A DNA stretch of 64,000 nucleotides from assembly GCA_947624375.1 (NCBI GenBank), contig CANQKD010000009.1:1-64000 (forward strand). The letters run 5' to 3'. Positions 16,008 to 25,329 of the stretch are shown piece by piece (the stretch's first letter is position 1; the number at the start of each line of letters is the position of its first letter). Position numbers and translations under genes: made by a program. Origin of the DNA: an uncultured Clostridia bacterium (GTDB taxonomy: Bacteria > Bacillota > Clostridia > Oscillospirales > Ruminococcaceae). The notes under the pieces were generated by a model. It made no database searches. It saw only the letters and a program-made list of their open reading frames with translations, and had not been told where the DNA came from.

Positions 16008-17107
16008 TCAGCTGTTGAATAATTCGCCTTCAAACTTTTTCACCCATAGATCGCTCCCATCGCTGCGCACAGAGGCTATCACATCATAGGGATCGGCTGT
16101 GTTATCGGGGTTTGTTTCTTCGCCTAAGAAGAACACCCGGTCTGAGAAGTCTGCCGTGATGATACAGGCATTCGCGCTGAAGCCGTCATACACCGGTTTG
16201 CTCTCGCCCGAATCAAGATCATAGCACATTATTGTTTCGCCCTGACCGCTTGACGGCGCGCCGTGGTAGAACAGCTTATTATTCTTTACCGCAAAGTCGC
16301 TGTAGCAGTTTTCTATAAGCTTCTTAGGGTTCTTAAGGTCTAGGTCGGCGGTGTACAGCACGAACGTTTCGGTATCACTGTATACGGTGTAATATACGGT
16401 ATCGTTCTTAACATACATACAGTTTATGTGGTCGCCGAGTTTGGTTGTCTCGCCGCTTTCGATATCTGTTCTGAAAGCTTCAAGCAATTCGTTGGTGAAG
16501 TATATGCTGCCTTTGCAAAACCGAAGATATACGCATATTTTTCATCGGCTGCTAAATAACATATAACACACTTCTCGTTGGGTGTTGCTTTTAATGCGGC
16601 CTCTTCAAGCTCGGTGTAATGATCGTTTTCGTATATAACTTCTTCCTGACCGTCTTTCAAAGCGACCAGCGTGTTTTCATCGGGATACCACAGTTCATCG
16701 CCCACGGCTGTTGCCATGAACAGAAAATGATGGTTCACGCAGCCGGGGAAATTATTCGGGTCATGAGTACAGCCGGAAACATTGCAAAGAGGTATAGCCT
16801 CACCGCTTTGCAGATCTAGTTTTATAAAGCCCTGGTCGCCCATATGGTTGTAGACATACAAATACTTGTCGTCAAGTGTGACATAGTTGCTCATGCCGAG
16901 AAAGAAGTTTCTTCCGCTGTGCTGATTGTAATTCTCTATCTTGGTATCAAGCGGCTGCGATTCCTGCTCTATCTTCTCTAAAAGCTCGCTGTCAACTATC
17001 TCGCCTGCTGAATTTTCCTCAAAGTATGTCTCTTTTTCCTTGCTTTGGCAGGCGGTCAAGCCGAGTGCGAGGGTAAATGCGGTCAAGAATGATAATGCTT
17101 TTTTCAT
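16008..17107 (-). pseudogene. Beta-propeller-like lipoprotein, frameshifted with an internal deletion
   Basis: The 5' part (17107 to about 16520) encodes a lipoprotein signal (LGLTACQSK) and the same repeats as the paralogue at 18488-19678: DDKYLYVYN, CNVSGCTHDPNNFPGC and EKCVICYLAADEKYAYIFGFAK. Then the frame breaks. The remainder continues in another frame (SIYFTNELLEAFRTDIESGETTKL...DLWVKKFEGELFNS). Compared with the paralogue about 30 codons are missing at the break, so this is a real deletion and not only a one-base error. A second in-frame start for the tail is possible but would lack export. Confidence 0.75.
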
Positions 17108-17147
17108 TTTCTTTTCCTCCTATAATTTATTTTCCGACTATTTAACT

Positions 17148-18476
17148 TTACGCGGCTGCGGCTTTTGCCTTGGGAGCTTTTTTCTTAAAGGAAATACGAA
17201 AAACATTGCCGAATCTGAAATACGCGAAAAGCAGCAGTAATACGGTTGCGGCGGCGGTTACTGTAACGCAGGTGGTAAGCCTTAAAAACGGGTAATTCGC
17301 AAGGCTTATATAGTCAAACTTTTCAAAGTATACATAAGGCTGTGTGAGGCAGGTGGGCAGGAACGCGCGAAGCTTTTCAAACATACTGAACCTGCCGCTG
17401 TCGAGTGTTTCGGCAAGCGTGCCCTCGCCGCTGAGCATATACTCATATGAATACACATAAAACGAGAACATCACAAACAGCAGCAAACAGTCTGCAACTA
17501 GCGATATGAAAACTTTTCGTGATATCTGCGAAACTGCGGCGGCTATGCTTATCACAAAGGCGAGCATTAAAAGCCTTGCCAGACCGCTTATTATTATCAG
17601 CGACAGAAAGCTTATGTTTGCCGCGCTGCTTTGGTAAATTTCGAGCGACTGCACCGGCTGGAGCAGCAGTCTGCCGCCCATTATGTAATAAGCTGAAATG
17701 ACATCTGCGGCGGTAAAAACAAGCATAGACACTGCTGCAAGGAACAAAAGCGAACTTAGTTTTGCGCAGAAAAGCCTTTGACGCCCATATTTTGCGGTGT
17801 AGACCATGGCTTCGAGCGAATGTGTATTCTCGGCGCAAAATACATCGGCGGCGAGGATTACGAACGCAAACGCCAACACTATATAAAAGTACATATACGA
17901 CATAATGTATATCTCATGCCACACCGATGCGGGCGAACTGTCGATAAGCGCGAAGTCTTTTTGCCTGTTGTATTTATCTACCGCCTTTTTGTTCAGCCGC
18001 ACGGTGTAGGTATCCTGCGAGGTATCCGCTATAAGCGAAAGTGCATTTATTACGGTGTTTTCGGCTATTTTTACATACTCATCAAATTTATACTTTACGG
18101 TAAGATATGCAGACTGTGCCATACGGTACCGCTCTGTCAGCGCAGTTTCTTGGGCATCGGGATGATGCAAACCGTTTTCGTCGTAAGTCCAGTTGTCCTG
18201 ATTTTGCTCTATATATGTATTCATTTCGGTCATAGCATCGGCATATTCCTGACGAAGGCTTTCAAACAGGGCGCTTGGGTCTGTCGCATCGGCATCTGCC
18301 GTTACCTGTGCGAGGTATTCGTTGACGGCATTTGCCTGCTCTTTGCTGCTTTGGATACTGCCAAAATTTATTCTGTATGCGCCGACTGTAAGATATATAA
18401 AATACGCGGCTGTAAGCAATGTGAGAATAATGAACACTTTGCTGCGGAGTATTCGTTTTATTTCACTGTGTACCAT
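17148..18476 (-). CDS. ABC-2 type transporter permease
   Basis: 442 residues: one N-terminal helix (KVFIILTLLTAAYFIYLTVG), an extracytoplasmic region of about 160 residues rich in helices, then five hydrophobic segments and a basic tail (FKKKAPKAKAAAA). It lies between two related lipoprotein genes and shares the architecture of the permease at 14003-15070. Probably a second membrane subunit or a duplicated transporter. Substrate unknown. Confidence 0.8.
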   Translation of the reverse strand: MVHSEIKRILRSKVFIILTLLTAAYFIYLTVGAYRINFGSIQSSKEQANAVNEYLAQVTADADATDPSALFESLRQEYADAMTEMNTYIEQNQDNWTYDENGLHHPDAQETALTERYRMAQSAYLTVKYKFDEYVKIAENTVINALSLIADTSQDTYTVRLNKKAVDKYNRQKDFALIDSSPASVWHEIYIMSYMYFYIVLAFAFVILAADVFCAENTHSLEAMVYTAKYGRQRLFCAKLSSLLFLAAVSMLVFTAADVISAYYIMGGRLLLQPVQSLEIYQSSAANISFLSLIIISGLARLLMLAFVISIAAAVSQISRKVFISLVADCLLLFVMFSFYVYSYEYMLSGEGTLAETLDSGRFSMFEKLRAFLPTCLTQPYVYFEKFDYISLANYPFLRLTTCVTVTAAATVLLLLFAYFRFGNVFRISFKKKAPKAKAAAA

Positions 18477-18487
18477 TTTTGCCCCTC

Positions 18488-19678
18488 CTATCCTGCGTTA
18501 TCGAAGCCGTTGAGCGTATTAGACCAGAAACCGCTGCCGTCGGCTCTTACCGATAATATAACGCTGTTGCCTTCGCTGTCTGTACCCAAGGCGAAAATGC
18601 GGTCGATATGGTCTGCCGTGCCTATAAACAAACTGCTGTTCCATTCATCAAATATGACCGTTTCTTTGCCGCTTTCAAGGTCGTAAGATATAAACGAGGA
18701 GTTTGCATCGTCTTTGAGATAAAACATCTTTCCGCCCTTTACAAGCATTTTATCCTGACAGTTTTCTATAAGCGGCGTGATATTGCTGCCGTCAAGTCCG
18801 GCTTTGCAGATAGCTTTGTTTTCAACGTCGTACAGATAGAGTACATCATCATAAACGCGCGGAGAATACATTTTGTCGGCTATCTTATTAACGCTGCCGC
18901 TTTCAAAGTCTGCAACAAACACTTCGCCGAGGTCATCGGAAAGATACATCTTTTCGCCGTAAAGCATACCGCCTGTTATTCTTGAATCGCACACATCTAT
19001 AAGATCACGGGCTTTCATAGAGCTGCGGTCAATTCTATAGACATAGCTTTCACCTACAACATAGATAAGATCATCGCGCACGAAGAAATCGCTTATAGAG
19101 TACTTTTCACGCGGAGTTAGTCTGTGAAATTCTTCCTCAAATTCGGTGCAGAAGGTGGTATTTTCAAACAGCCTGTCCTTGCCGTCCGAAGTTCTCTGTG
19201 CTATGATGTTATAGCTTCTTCCGTCGTCGTCGCTGTCAAGACACCAGAAAACATTTCCCACGGCGGTAAAGCCCTGCACATTACCCAAACTGTTATTTAT
19301 GCAGTTCGGGAATGTATTAACATCATGCGTGCAGCCGGGAACATCACACATAGGCTTTGTTTCACCTGTTTGCAGGTCTACCTTGTATCTCTGAAAGCGC
19401 TGATCGTCTATTTGGTCGCCAACAAAACCTATAGGTACAAGGCAGTACATATATTTATCGTCAAACGTAATCGGCGCGGCGTTCATCTCATATCTCTTGT
19501 CGTAAGAATAGTCTGTTATTTTTGTTTCAAGAGGCGTGGCTTTCTGCTGCATCTGCACGGCAATGGCGCTGTCAAGTACGGAATAGTTTTCATCAACAGG
19601 AATATAGGTGCTATACTCACAGGCTGCCAGCATTGCCGACAGCACTGCCGCTGTTAAAATGCATATTGTTCTTTTCAT
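18488..19678 (-). CDS. Lipoprotein with beta-propeller-type repeats
   Basis: 396 residues. The lipobox is MLAACEYS. The rest has repeats of the style D-x-x-x-Y-x-V and GLDGSNITPLIENC, typical of bacterial six- or seven-bladed propellers (DUF5050-like). A conserved Cys pair, CDVPGCTHD, is shared with the broken paralogue. The ATG at 19678 follows AAGGAG. It ends 12 bp before the permease gene in transcription order, so the two are one unit. An accessory or sensory role for the ABC transporter is inferred. Confidence 0.78.
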   Translation of the reverse strand: MKRTICILTAAVLSAMLAACEYSTYIPVDENYSVLDSAIAVQMQQKATPLETKITDYSYDKRYEMNAAPITFDDKYMYCLVPIGFVGDQIDDQRFQRYKVDLQTGETKPMCDVPGCTHDVNTFPNCINNSLGNVQGFTAVGNVFWCLDSDDDGRSYNIIAQRTSDGKDRLFENTTFCTEFEEEFHRLTPREKYSISDFFVRDDLIYVVGESYVYRIDRSSMKARDLIDVCDSRITGGMLYGEKMYLSDDLGEVFVADFESGSVNKIADKMYSPRVYDDVLYLYDVENKAICKAGLDGSNITPLIENCQDKMLVKGGKMFYLKDDANSSFISYDLESGKETVIFDEWNSSLFIGTADHIDRIFALGTDSEGNSVILSVRADGSGFWSNTLNGFDNAG

Positions 19679-19694
19679 TGTGATTCGCTCCTTT

Positions 19695-19775
19695 TTATTT
19701 AACTTTATTTTTGACCCGGCAAAGCCCCGGGAACGTACCAGATCTGAAATACGCAAAAACTGCGCTCGAGGAGGC
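19695..19775 (-). pseudogene. Remnant of a permease 3' end
   Basis: The minus strand upstream of the lipoprotein gene encodes VFAYFRSGTFPGLCRVKNKVK and a stop. This matches the C-terminal end of the permease at 17148 (LLFAYFRFGNVFRISFKKK). It suggests a deleted third copy in a lipoprotein-permease tandem array. The remaining 19776-20050 is AT-rich with no gene that I can see. Confidence 0.5.
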
Positions 19776-20050
19776 ATACCTCCCTGATTTTTTCTGAACA
19801 AACGCGCGATAAAAACTTGTCTTTAAAAAATGCTTCTATAAATAAGTACACATCAAACGGACAAAATGTTACAAAAAAATTTTAAAAATCTTAAATTTTG
19901 TATGTATGCACAAAAACGCGTGCCATATTTTGTAAGCAATAGACAAAGCTTGTCTGTGAGAAAGTATTTTCAGGCACAAAAAAAGCAGCCCCGTTAAGGA
20001 ATGCTATACTATACTATTATGCGGAATAAACAACAATATCAAAATTATTG

Positions 20051-20647
20051 ATGTGCTGTGTTATAGCGATGGATATTATGTTTTTCGGAAGCAGCGATGA
20101 GGCTAGTGATGAGGCTTTGCGTGCATCGTGCGAGAAGAACGGAAACGTTGTGGCAGGCTCTTACATAAACTACACAAGCGCATACAAGACAGATGCTGAC
20201 GGCAAGGGGTACATAGACCACTTCAGCATTGAAAGCGTTGAACAGCCGTTTTTTGCAGACTGCTGCAACACGGGTTTTGTTAATGTTTCGCCAGATGATG
20301 ACGGCATTGTGCGCTCGGTGATGATGTCTGACAGTGACGACAGCGGCAGAATGTGGATAAACTATGCAGGCAAGCCGGGCGACTATGAGTACATATCGTT
20401 CGTTGACGTTATAGAGGGCAAAGTCGACCCGCGCATTTGCAGCGGCTGCATTGTGTTTGTAGGCGCATATGGGGCAGGAATGCAGGATCAGTATTCTATA
20501 CCAAACAGCTCGGCACAGATGTTCGGGGTCGAGATACACGCGAACATTTTGCAGTGCATGATAGACGACAGAATGCCTCTGCCTGTTTCAAGGCTTACAG
20601 CGGCTCTCATAAGCGCGGCTGCGGCGACTGATGAACGGAGCAAACAC
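20051..20647 (+). pseudogene. CHASE2 sensor domain fragment
   Basis: About 200 codons resembling the extracytoplasmic CHASE2 domain of adenylate cyclases and kinases: DIMFFGSSDEASDEALRASC, GNVVAGSYINYT, GFVNVSPDDDGIVRSV and QMFGVEIHANILQCMI, ending in a Pro-Leu segment where a membrane helix should start. No N-terminal membrane helix, ribosome site or output domain remains. The frame runs directly into the isomerase gene, so a deletion has joined them. Confidence 0.6.
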
Positions 20648-21238
20648 ATGAGCAGATTTCTTATAATACCCGAGCTTGCGAATATTGAGGAGCATCCGGC
20701 TCTGGCGAAAAAATACGATCTCGGTTTTGAATGCAACGACTATTTTTCACCAAAAATGCTAGATGACGAGGTGCGGCTGCAACATACTATAGCTGATGCG
20801 TATATAAAAAATTGGACAGACTACAACGAGAAATACCTTGGCGGCATACTTAAAGAAAATCCTGACATGAACATATACATTGAAAATATGTTTGACCGCT
20901 CGCCTTATATGCTGCAAGGGCTGAGCGAGAGGCTTATTAAATACGACAATTTCGGCGTATGTTGTGACTACGCTCACGCGATGTCGTTCGGCAGGGGCAC
21001 GGATATTGACGAATGGGTAGAGGCGTTAGCGCCATACATAAAACATATGCACATAAACGACAACGACCTTGAAAACGACCTGCATCTTGCAATAGGCGAC
21101 GGAAAGATAGACTGGAACAAGTTTGCAGAATACTATGAAAAATATTTCTATAAAAGCACAATACTGATAGAGGTTTCGGGAATAGAAAAGCAGCGAAGAT
21201 CTGCTGAATTTTTAGAAAACTTAGGACTGCTTGGCTGA
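20648..21238 (+). pseudogene. Sugar phosphate isomerase/epimerase with internal deletion
   Basis: 196 codons of the xylose-isomerase-like TIM barrel family: MSRFLIIPELANIEEH start, INIYIENMFD-type Glu ligand (NMNIYIENMFDRSP), CCDYAHAMSF and HMHINDNDLENDLHLAIGDG metal-site motifs. After LDDEVRLQHTIADA the sequence jumps to KNWTDYNEKYLGG, so the second and third strands seem missing; family members are about 270 residues. The ATG at 20648 has GGAG 9 bases upstream and may still be translated. It is in frame with the CHASE2 fragment, so a fusion is also possible. Confidence 0.6.
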
Positions 21239-21261
21239 CACACTGCACGGAGGCAAATTTT

Positions 21262-23210
21262 ATGAAAACACTTGCTGCGCTTACATTAAAAGCGAAAATA
21301 ATCATTGCTGCGGCATCTGCGGCGGTCGTTGCCGCAGGTACTGTGGGCACTGTTATGCTTCTGAATAATAAAGAGGAATCATACAGAGTTGTAAAAGTAT
21401 TTGAAACGCAGGGTCAGTACAACACCGTTGACAGGGACACTTCGGGCACTCTTGATGCATACAGCGGAATGAATCTGCAAAACGGTGATGTTGTCACCAC
21501 GGGTGCGGACAGCAATATACGCATATCTCTTGACGGGGATAAGTACATTCTTATAGATCACGACAGCGAAGTGCATCTTGTTGCGGAAAACTCCGCCAAG
21601 GACAGCAAGACTGTTATAGAGCTGAAAAAAGGTGAGATCCTCAACGAGATAACAGAGCCGCTGTCGGAAAACTCGACATACGAAGTAAACACCCCGAAAG
21701 CTACCATGGCGGTAAGGGGCACGAGTTTTTATGTACAGACAGAGGAGCTTGATAATGGCAGCTACATGACCGACCTTGAAGTTGTTCACGGAAAAGTGGC
21801 TGTCTGGCTATATGATGAAAACGGTGACAAAAAGGGCGGTGAGGTATACGTTTCGGAGGGCTGCAAGGTAACTATAGTTATTGACCCGAACGAAAGCAGT
21901 GAAAACACTCCAGATGTTGACGGCAACGCATATTTTGTATACCGCACCGATGACGGCGGTTTTATAGAGTGCAAAGACACCGACCCTGCGCCTTACAAGA
22001 CGGACTTCAGCCTGATGCCCGATGATGTAACTGCGGAATATGGTTCTGAAATAACACTTCCTGCTGTGCCGACAAAGACAGGCTACACGGGTGAGTGGCA
22101 GATAGGCGGCAAAGCTGTTGAAACGGATTACAAGGTTACCGAAGATGTTACCGTTACTGCGGTATATACGCATGTAAAAGTAATTGTTTGTTATGTTGGT
22201 GGTTATTCAGACGGCGGCAATAATGATCCGACAAATTTCAGACTGTCCAATTCTACAACCGGTACACTTGACTACGATATGACTGCCGAAGAATTACAAA
22301 GCGAAATAGCTACTTGGAAAGAATCAGTGGACAGTTATACTGCTGTTAAAGTTGTTTATGACAACACAGAAACGTCTTTAAGTGACTTAGATAATCCGCT
22401 TGACATTGACAGCCTGCCGGAAATAACAGCTGATACAAAAGTCAGCGATATTGTAAATGATTATGAATACGATGGTGTTTATCGTTCATTTGTGAGAATA
22501 TATCTGGTTCCGGCTTGGGAGAATGTATATAAAGTTACTTTCCATGATGTTGACGGCGAAGAAATTGAAAGTCACTGTTCAATGGGTGAGCTTTTAAATG
22601 ATATACCTGCTGCACCGGAAAATTACACATGGGTTTATACAAACGGAAACAATAGTACCGAAGAATTCACACAAGATACTTGGATAGAGTTCGATACCGA
22701 TGTATACTGCGGATGCAAAATAACGGTATATGAATACACTGAAGGCGCTTGGGAATCCACGGGCAGCTTTGCTAAAAAATAGGTGAACCGCTTAAAGAAA
22801 GTGACCTATGGAGATTTTCTGAATTCTATGATTATATAAATAGTAATTATTATGTCATTGCCGGATTTGCTGCACAGGCAATAAGCGGCGTTACACAAGA
22901 AAATATTGATCTTGTTACATTCTCGGCTGGTCAGACATTTGACAGAAACATTGATCTTTACATAGTAAAGGCAAGCATAGAATACACAAAACTTGACGGA
23001 ACTACCGGCACACTTTACTGGAGCGGCGAGGGTTCATTAGTTGATTATCTGAATAACTTAAAAACAAGTGAAAACAATGTATGGAAATTTGACGATGGTG
23101 AAGAGTTTAACGAGGAAAACTTAAACAAACATCTGTATTATGATTATGATAACCCGCCTGATTCTCCTCAGACTGCGGCGAGGTTTAAGATAGTTGAAAC
23201 TGCTTCATAA
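21262..23210 (+). pseudogene. FecR-domain secreted/membrane protein, frameshifted at an A6 run
   Basis: The first frame (21262-22782) encodes a membrane helix (about 12-35), a FecR-like domain (about 45-205, with TPKATMAVRGTSFYV) and repeat-type modules such as YGSEITLPAVPTKTGYTGEWQIGG, similar to bacterial beta-grasp repeats. It stops at TAG right after A6 (22774-22779). Shifting back one base gives an open frame of 140 more codons to 23210 with no start of its own. The intact protein would have about 645 residues. Neighbouring CHASE2 and FecR modules often occur together. Could be one-base decay or a sequencing error. Confidence 0.65.
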
Positions 23211-23238
23211 CTTTCCTGCCCTGATAACTTAAAAATTT

Positions 23239-23272
23239 CAGCCGTTGGCGTGCTGCCTGCGGCTGATTTTTT
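23239..23272 (+). terminator. Terminator of the FecR gene
   Basis: CAGCCG (23239-23244) pairs with CGGCTG (23260-23265), then ATTTTTT. Confidence 0.65.
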
Positions 23273-23346
23273 GTGCACTTTCAGGGCGGTGATGCCCTAA
23301 TACAAAAAAGTTTGTAAATAAATGACGGCTTTTGCTCTTTCGGGGA

Positions 23347-23375
23347 TTGACAAAAAGGGCGAAATAATTTACAAT
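23347..23375 (+). promoter_or_regulatory. Promoter of the binding-protein/kinase operon
   Basis: TTGACA (23347-23352), 17 bases, TACAAT (23370-23375), 33 bp before the lipoprotein start. Confidence 0.8.
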
Positions 23376-23408
23376 ATATATTAGATATTCAACAAGGAGC
23401 ATACTAAT

Positions 23409-25328
23409 ATGAACTATAAAAAACTGCTTTGTCTGATACTTGCGCCGATGTGCCTTGGCGGCTGCTCGTCAAAGAATGCTGAGACGAGCTCTTCTTCAAG
23501 AGCGCAGGGCGAGAAAATTGTTGTGAGCATGATGTTCACCAATCTTTTGCCGAACTTTGAAAGTTTGGTGGAGACGACTTACCCCGAGATAGACTTACAG
23601 GTGGAGAAAAACGCTATAAGTACTATTGACGGCGAATCTGAACGCCGCCTGAGAAACGGTCACGGAACGGATATTGTTACTTCATCGCTGGCGACGGGCG
23701 ACATACTGAATCATCTTGCAGACCTGAGCGCCGAAGGGTTTATATCTTCTTATGAGTCGGGCATTATGCTAAAGACCTCGCGCGATGGCAAGAATTTATT
23801 TATACCTTTGCCGGCACAGTATTACGGCTATATTTATAATGAAACGCTTGTAAAAGAAAACGGGCTGGAGATACCTACGACGCAGGAAGAACTTATAAAG
23901 ATGCTCGGAGTGGCAAAGGAAAAGAACATAGGCGTTGACGAAAACGGCTATGTATTTACCGTTGACGGCACGCCTATTACGACTGCGACTTTTGCTTTTG
24001 CGAACAAAATTCCCGACTTTTTCGGACTTTCTCAGGGCATAAAGTGGCTTGACGGGCTGAAAAACGGTGAGGCAAAATTTACAGGGACGCTGGAATCTTC
24101 TCTTGACCTGCCGCTGGAGCTTATTGACAAGGGGTATTTGAATCCCACACCGTTTACAGGTGTCACCAACAGTGTGCCTATACTTCAGAAGATGAGCAGC
24201 GGTCAGATGCTCGTGGCGTTTGACAGCGTTACTATGCTTAACGACATACGCAAAGACAGCAGCTATGAATTTGATATGCTGCCGATGCTGAGCAACGAGG
24301 GCAACCCTGCGTGGACTGTATCCGCGCCGGCTGCGTATCTTGGCATAAACAATGCGCTCAGCGAGGAAAAGACAGATGCCTGCCGCAAGATACTTACGCT
24401 GCTTTCATCGCCCGAGGGACAAGATGCGTTCATGCTTGACAACGGCGCTGGATATTCATATCTTGTAGACTACACGCCGACTTCCGAAATAGTTCCCGAA
24501 GGAATAAAAACTTGCATTGACGAAGGCTACAACTACAACATATCTATTTCAAACGATTTTATGAGGTATTTCGGCACGCAGTGCAACACTGTTCTGTGTG
24601 CGCAGAAAGAAGTTGCAGATGCGTTTGAAAAGATAGACAGCTATCTGAGCGGCGGCGATGAACAGGTAGCAACGCTTATAGGCACGATAGATCACGACAT
24701 GATGGTAGAAAACTACAATGTTCGCACGCAGGAGACCGAGATAGGAAACCTTGTTGCTGATGCGGTGAGAGAGATAAACGGCACTGATATTGCGGTAGTG
24801 AACGGCGGTTCTATACGCGGCAGCTTATACAAAGGCGATGTTTACAGCTACGACCTTGATTACGTATGCCCGTATGGAAACAAAATTATAGTTCTGGAAG
24901 TAGATGCACAGACAATACGAGATATGCTTGAAAACGGTCTTTCTATGATGATACAGGAAAACAACATACCGGGCGGAAGGTTTCTGAATGTTTCGGGGCT
25001 GAAATACTCGTTCACTCCTGCAACAGAAAATACGCCTGCTCAGCTTGTTGACGTAACGCTGGCTGACGGAACGCCGCTTGACGACAATGCGGTATACACA
25101 ATTGCCGTTACAGACTACATGGCAGGCAAAAGCGGATATGAAGATAACAACGGAGACGGATTTACTATGCTCAACGTATACAGCGACGGCACACCAAAGC
25201 CCGAAAATGTTAAACTTGTGCGTGAGACAGAGTACACTTTATGCACAACGCTTGAAGAATATATGATAAAGCACAACGATGCGGCGATAACATCGAAGCT
25301 CGAAGGAAGGATCACATCGGTGAACTAA
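23409..25328 (+). CDS. Lipoprotein fusing a solute-binding domain and a 5'-nucleotidase C-terminal domain
   Basis: 639 residues. The lipobox LGGCSS puts Cys19 at the membrane. Residues about 35-410 look like a family 1 extracellular solute-binding protein (PAQYYGYIYNETLVKENGL, ILTLLSSPEGQDAFM). Residues about 425-620 match the 5'-nucleotidase C-terminal, nucleotide-recognising domain: TQETEIGNLVADAVREI, IAVVNGGSIRGSLYKGDV, NGLSMM, ITDYMAGKSGYEDNNGDGF-like region. The metallophosphatase domain that normally does catalysis is absent. It therefore looks like a binding or sensing protein and not an enzyme. AAGGAG precedes the ATG. A hybrid kinase starts 1 bp after its stop, so it may be the kinase's ligand-binding partner. 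Confidence 0.8.
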   Translation: MNYKKLLCLILAPMCLGGCSSKNAETSSSSRAQGEKIVVSMMFTNLLPNFESLVETTYPEIDLQVEKNAISTIDGESERRLRNGHGTDIVTSSLATGDILNHLADLSAEGFISSYESGIMLKTSRDGKNLFIPLPAQYYGYIYNETLVKENGLEIPTTQEELIKMLGVAKEKNIGVDENGYVFTVDGTPITTATFAFANKIPDFFGLSQGIKWLDGLKNGEAKFTGTLESSLDLPLELIDKGYLNPTPFTGVTNSVPILQKMSSGQMLVAFDSVTMLNDIRKDSSYEFDMLPMLSNEGNPAWTVSAPAAYLGINNALSEEKTDACRKILTLLSSPEGQDAFMLDNGAGYSYLVDYTPTSEIVPEGIKTCIDEGYNYNISISNDFMRYFGTQCNTVLCAQKEVADAFEKIDSYLSGGDEQVATLIGTIDHDMMVENYNVRTQETEIGNLVADAVREINGTDIAVVNGGSIRGSLYKGDVYSYDLDYVCPYGNKIIVLEVDAQTIRDMLENGLSMMIQENNIPGGRFLNVSGLKYSFTPATENTPAQLVDVTLADGTPLDDNAVYTIAVTDYMAGKSGYEDNNGDGFTMLNVYSDGTPKPENVKLVRETEYTLCTTLEEYMIKHNDAAITSKLEGRITSVN

Positions 25329-25329
25329 G

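Noticed and set aside
22774..22782. Programmed -1 ribosomal frameshift in the FecR gene
   Set aside because: The heptamer T-AAA-AAA does not follow the X-XXY-YYZ rule and no stimulatory stem is evident. An indel is more likely.
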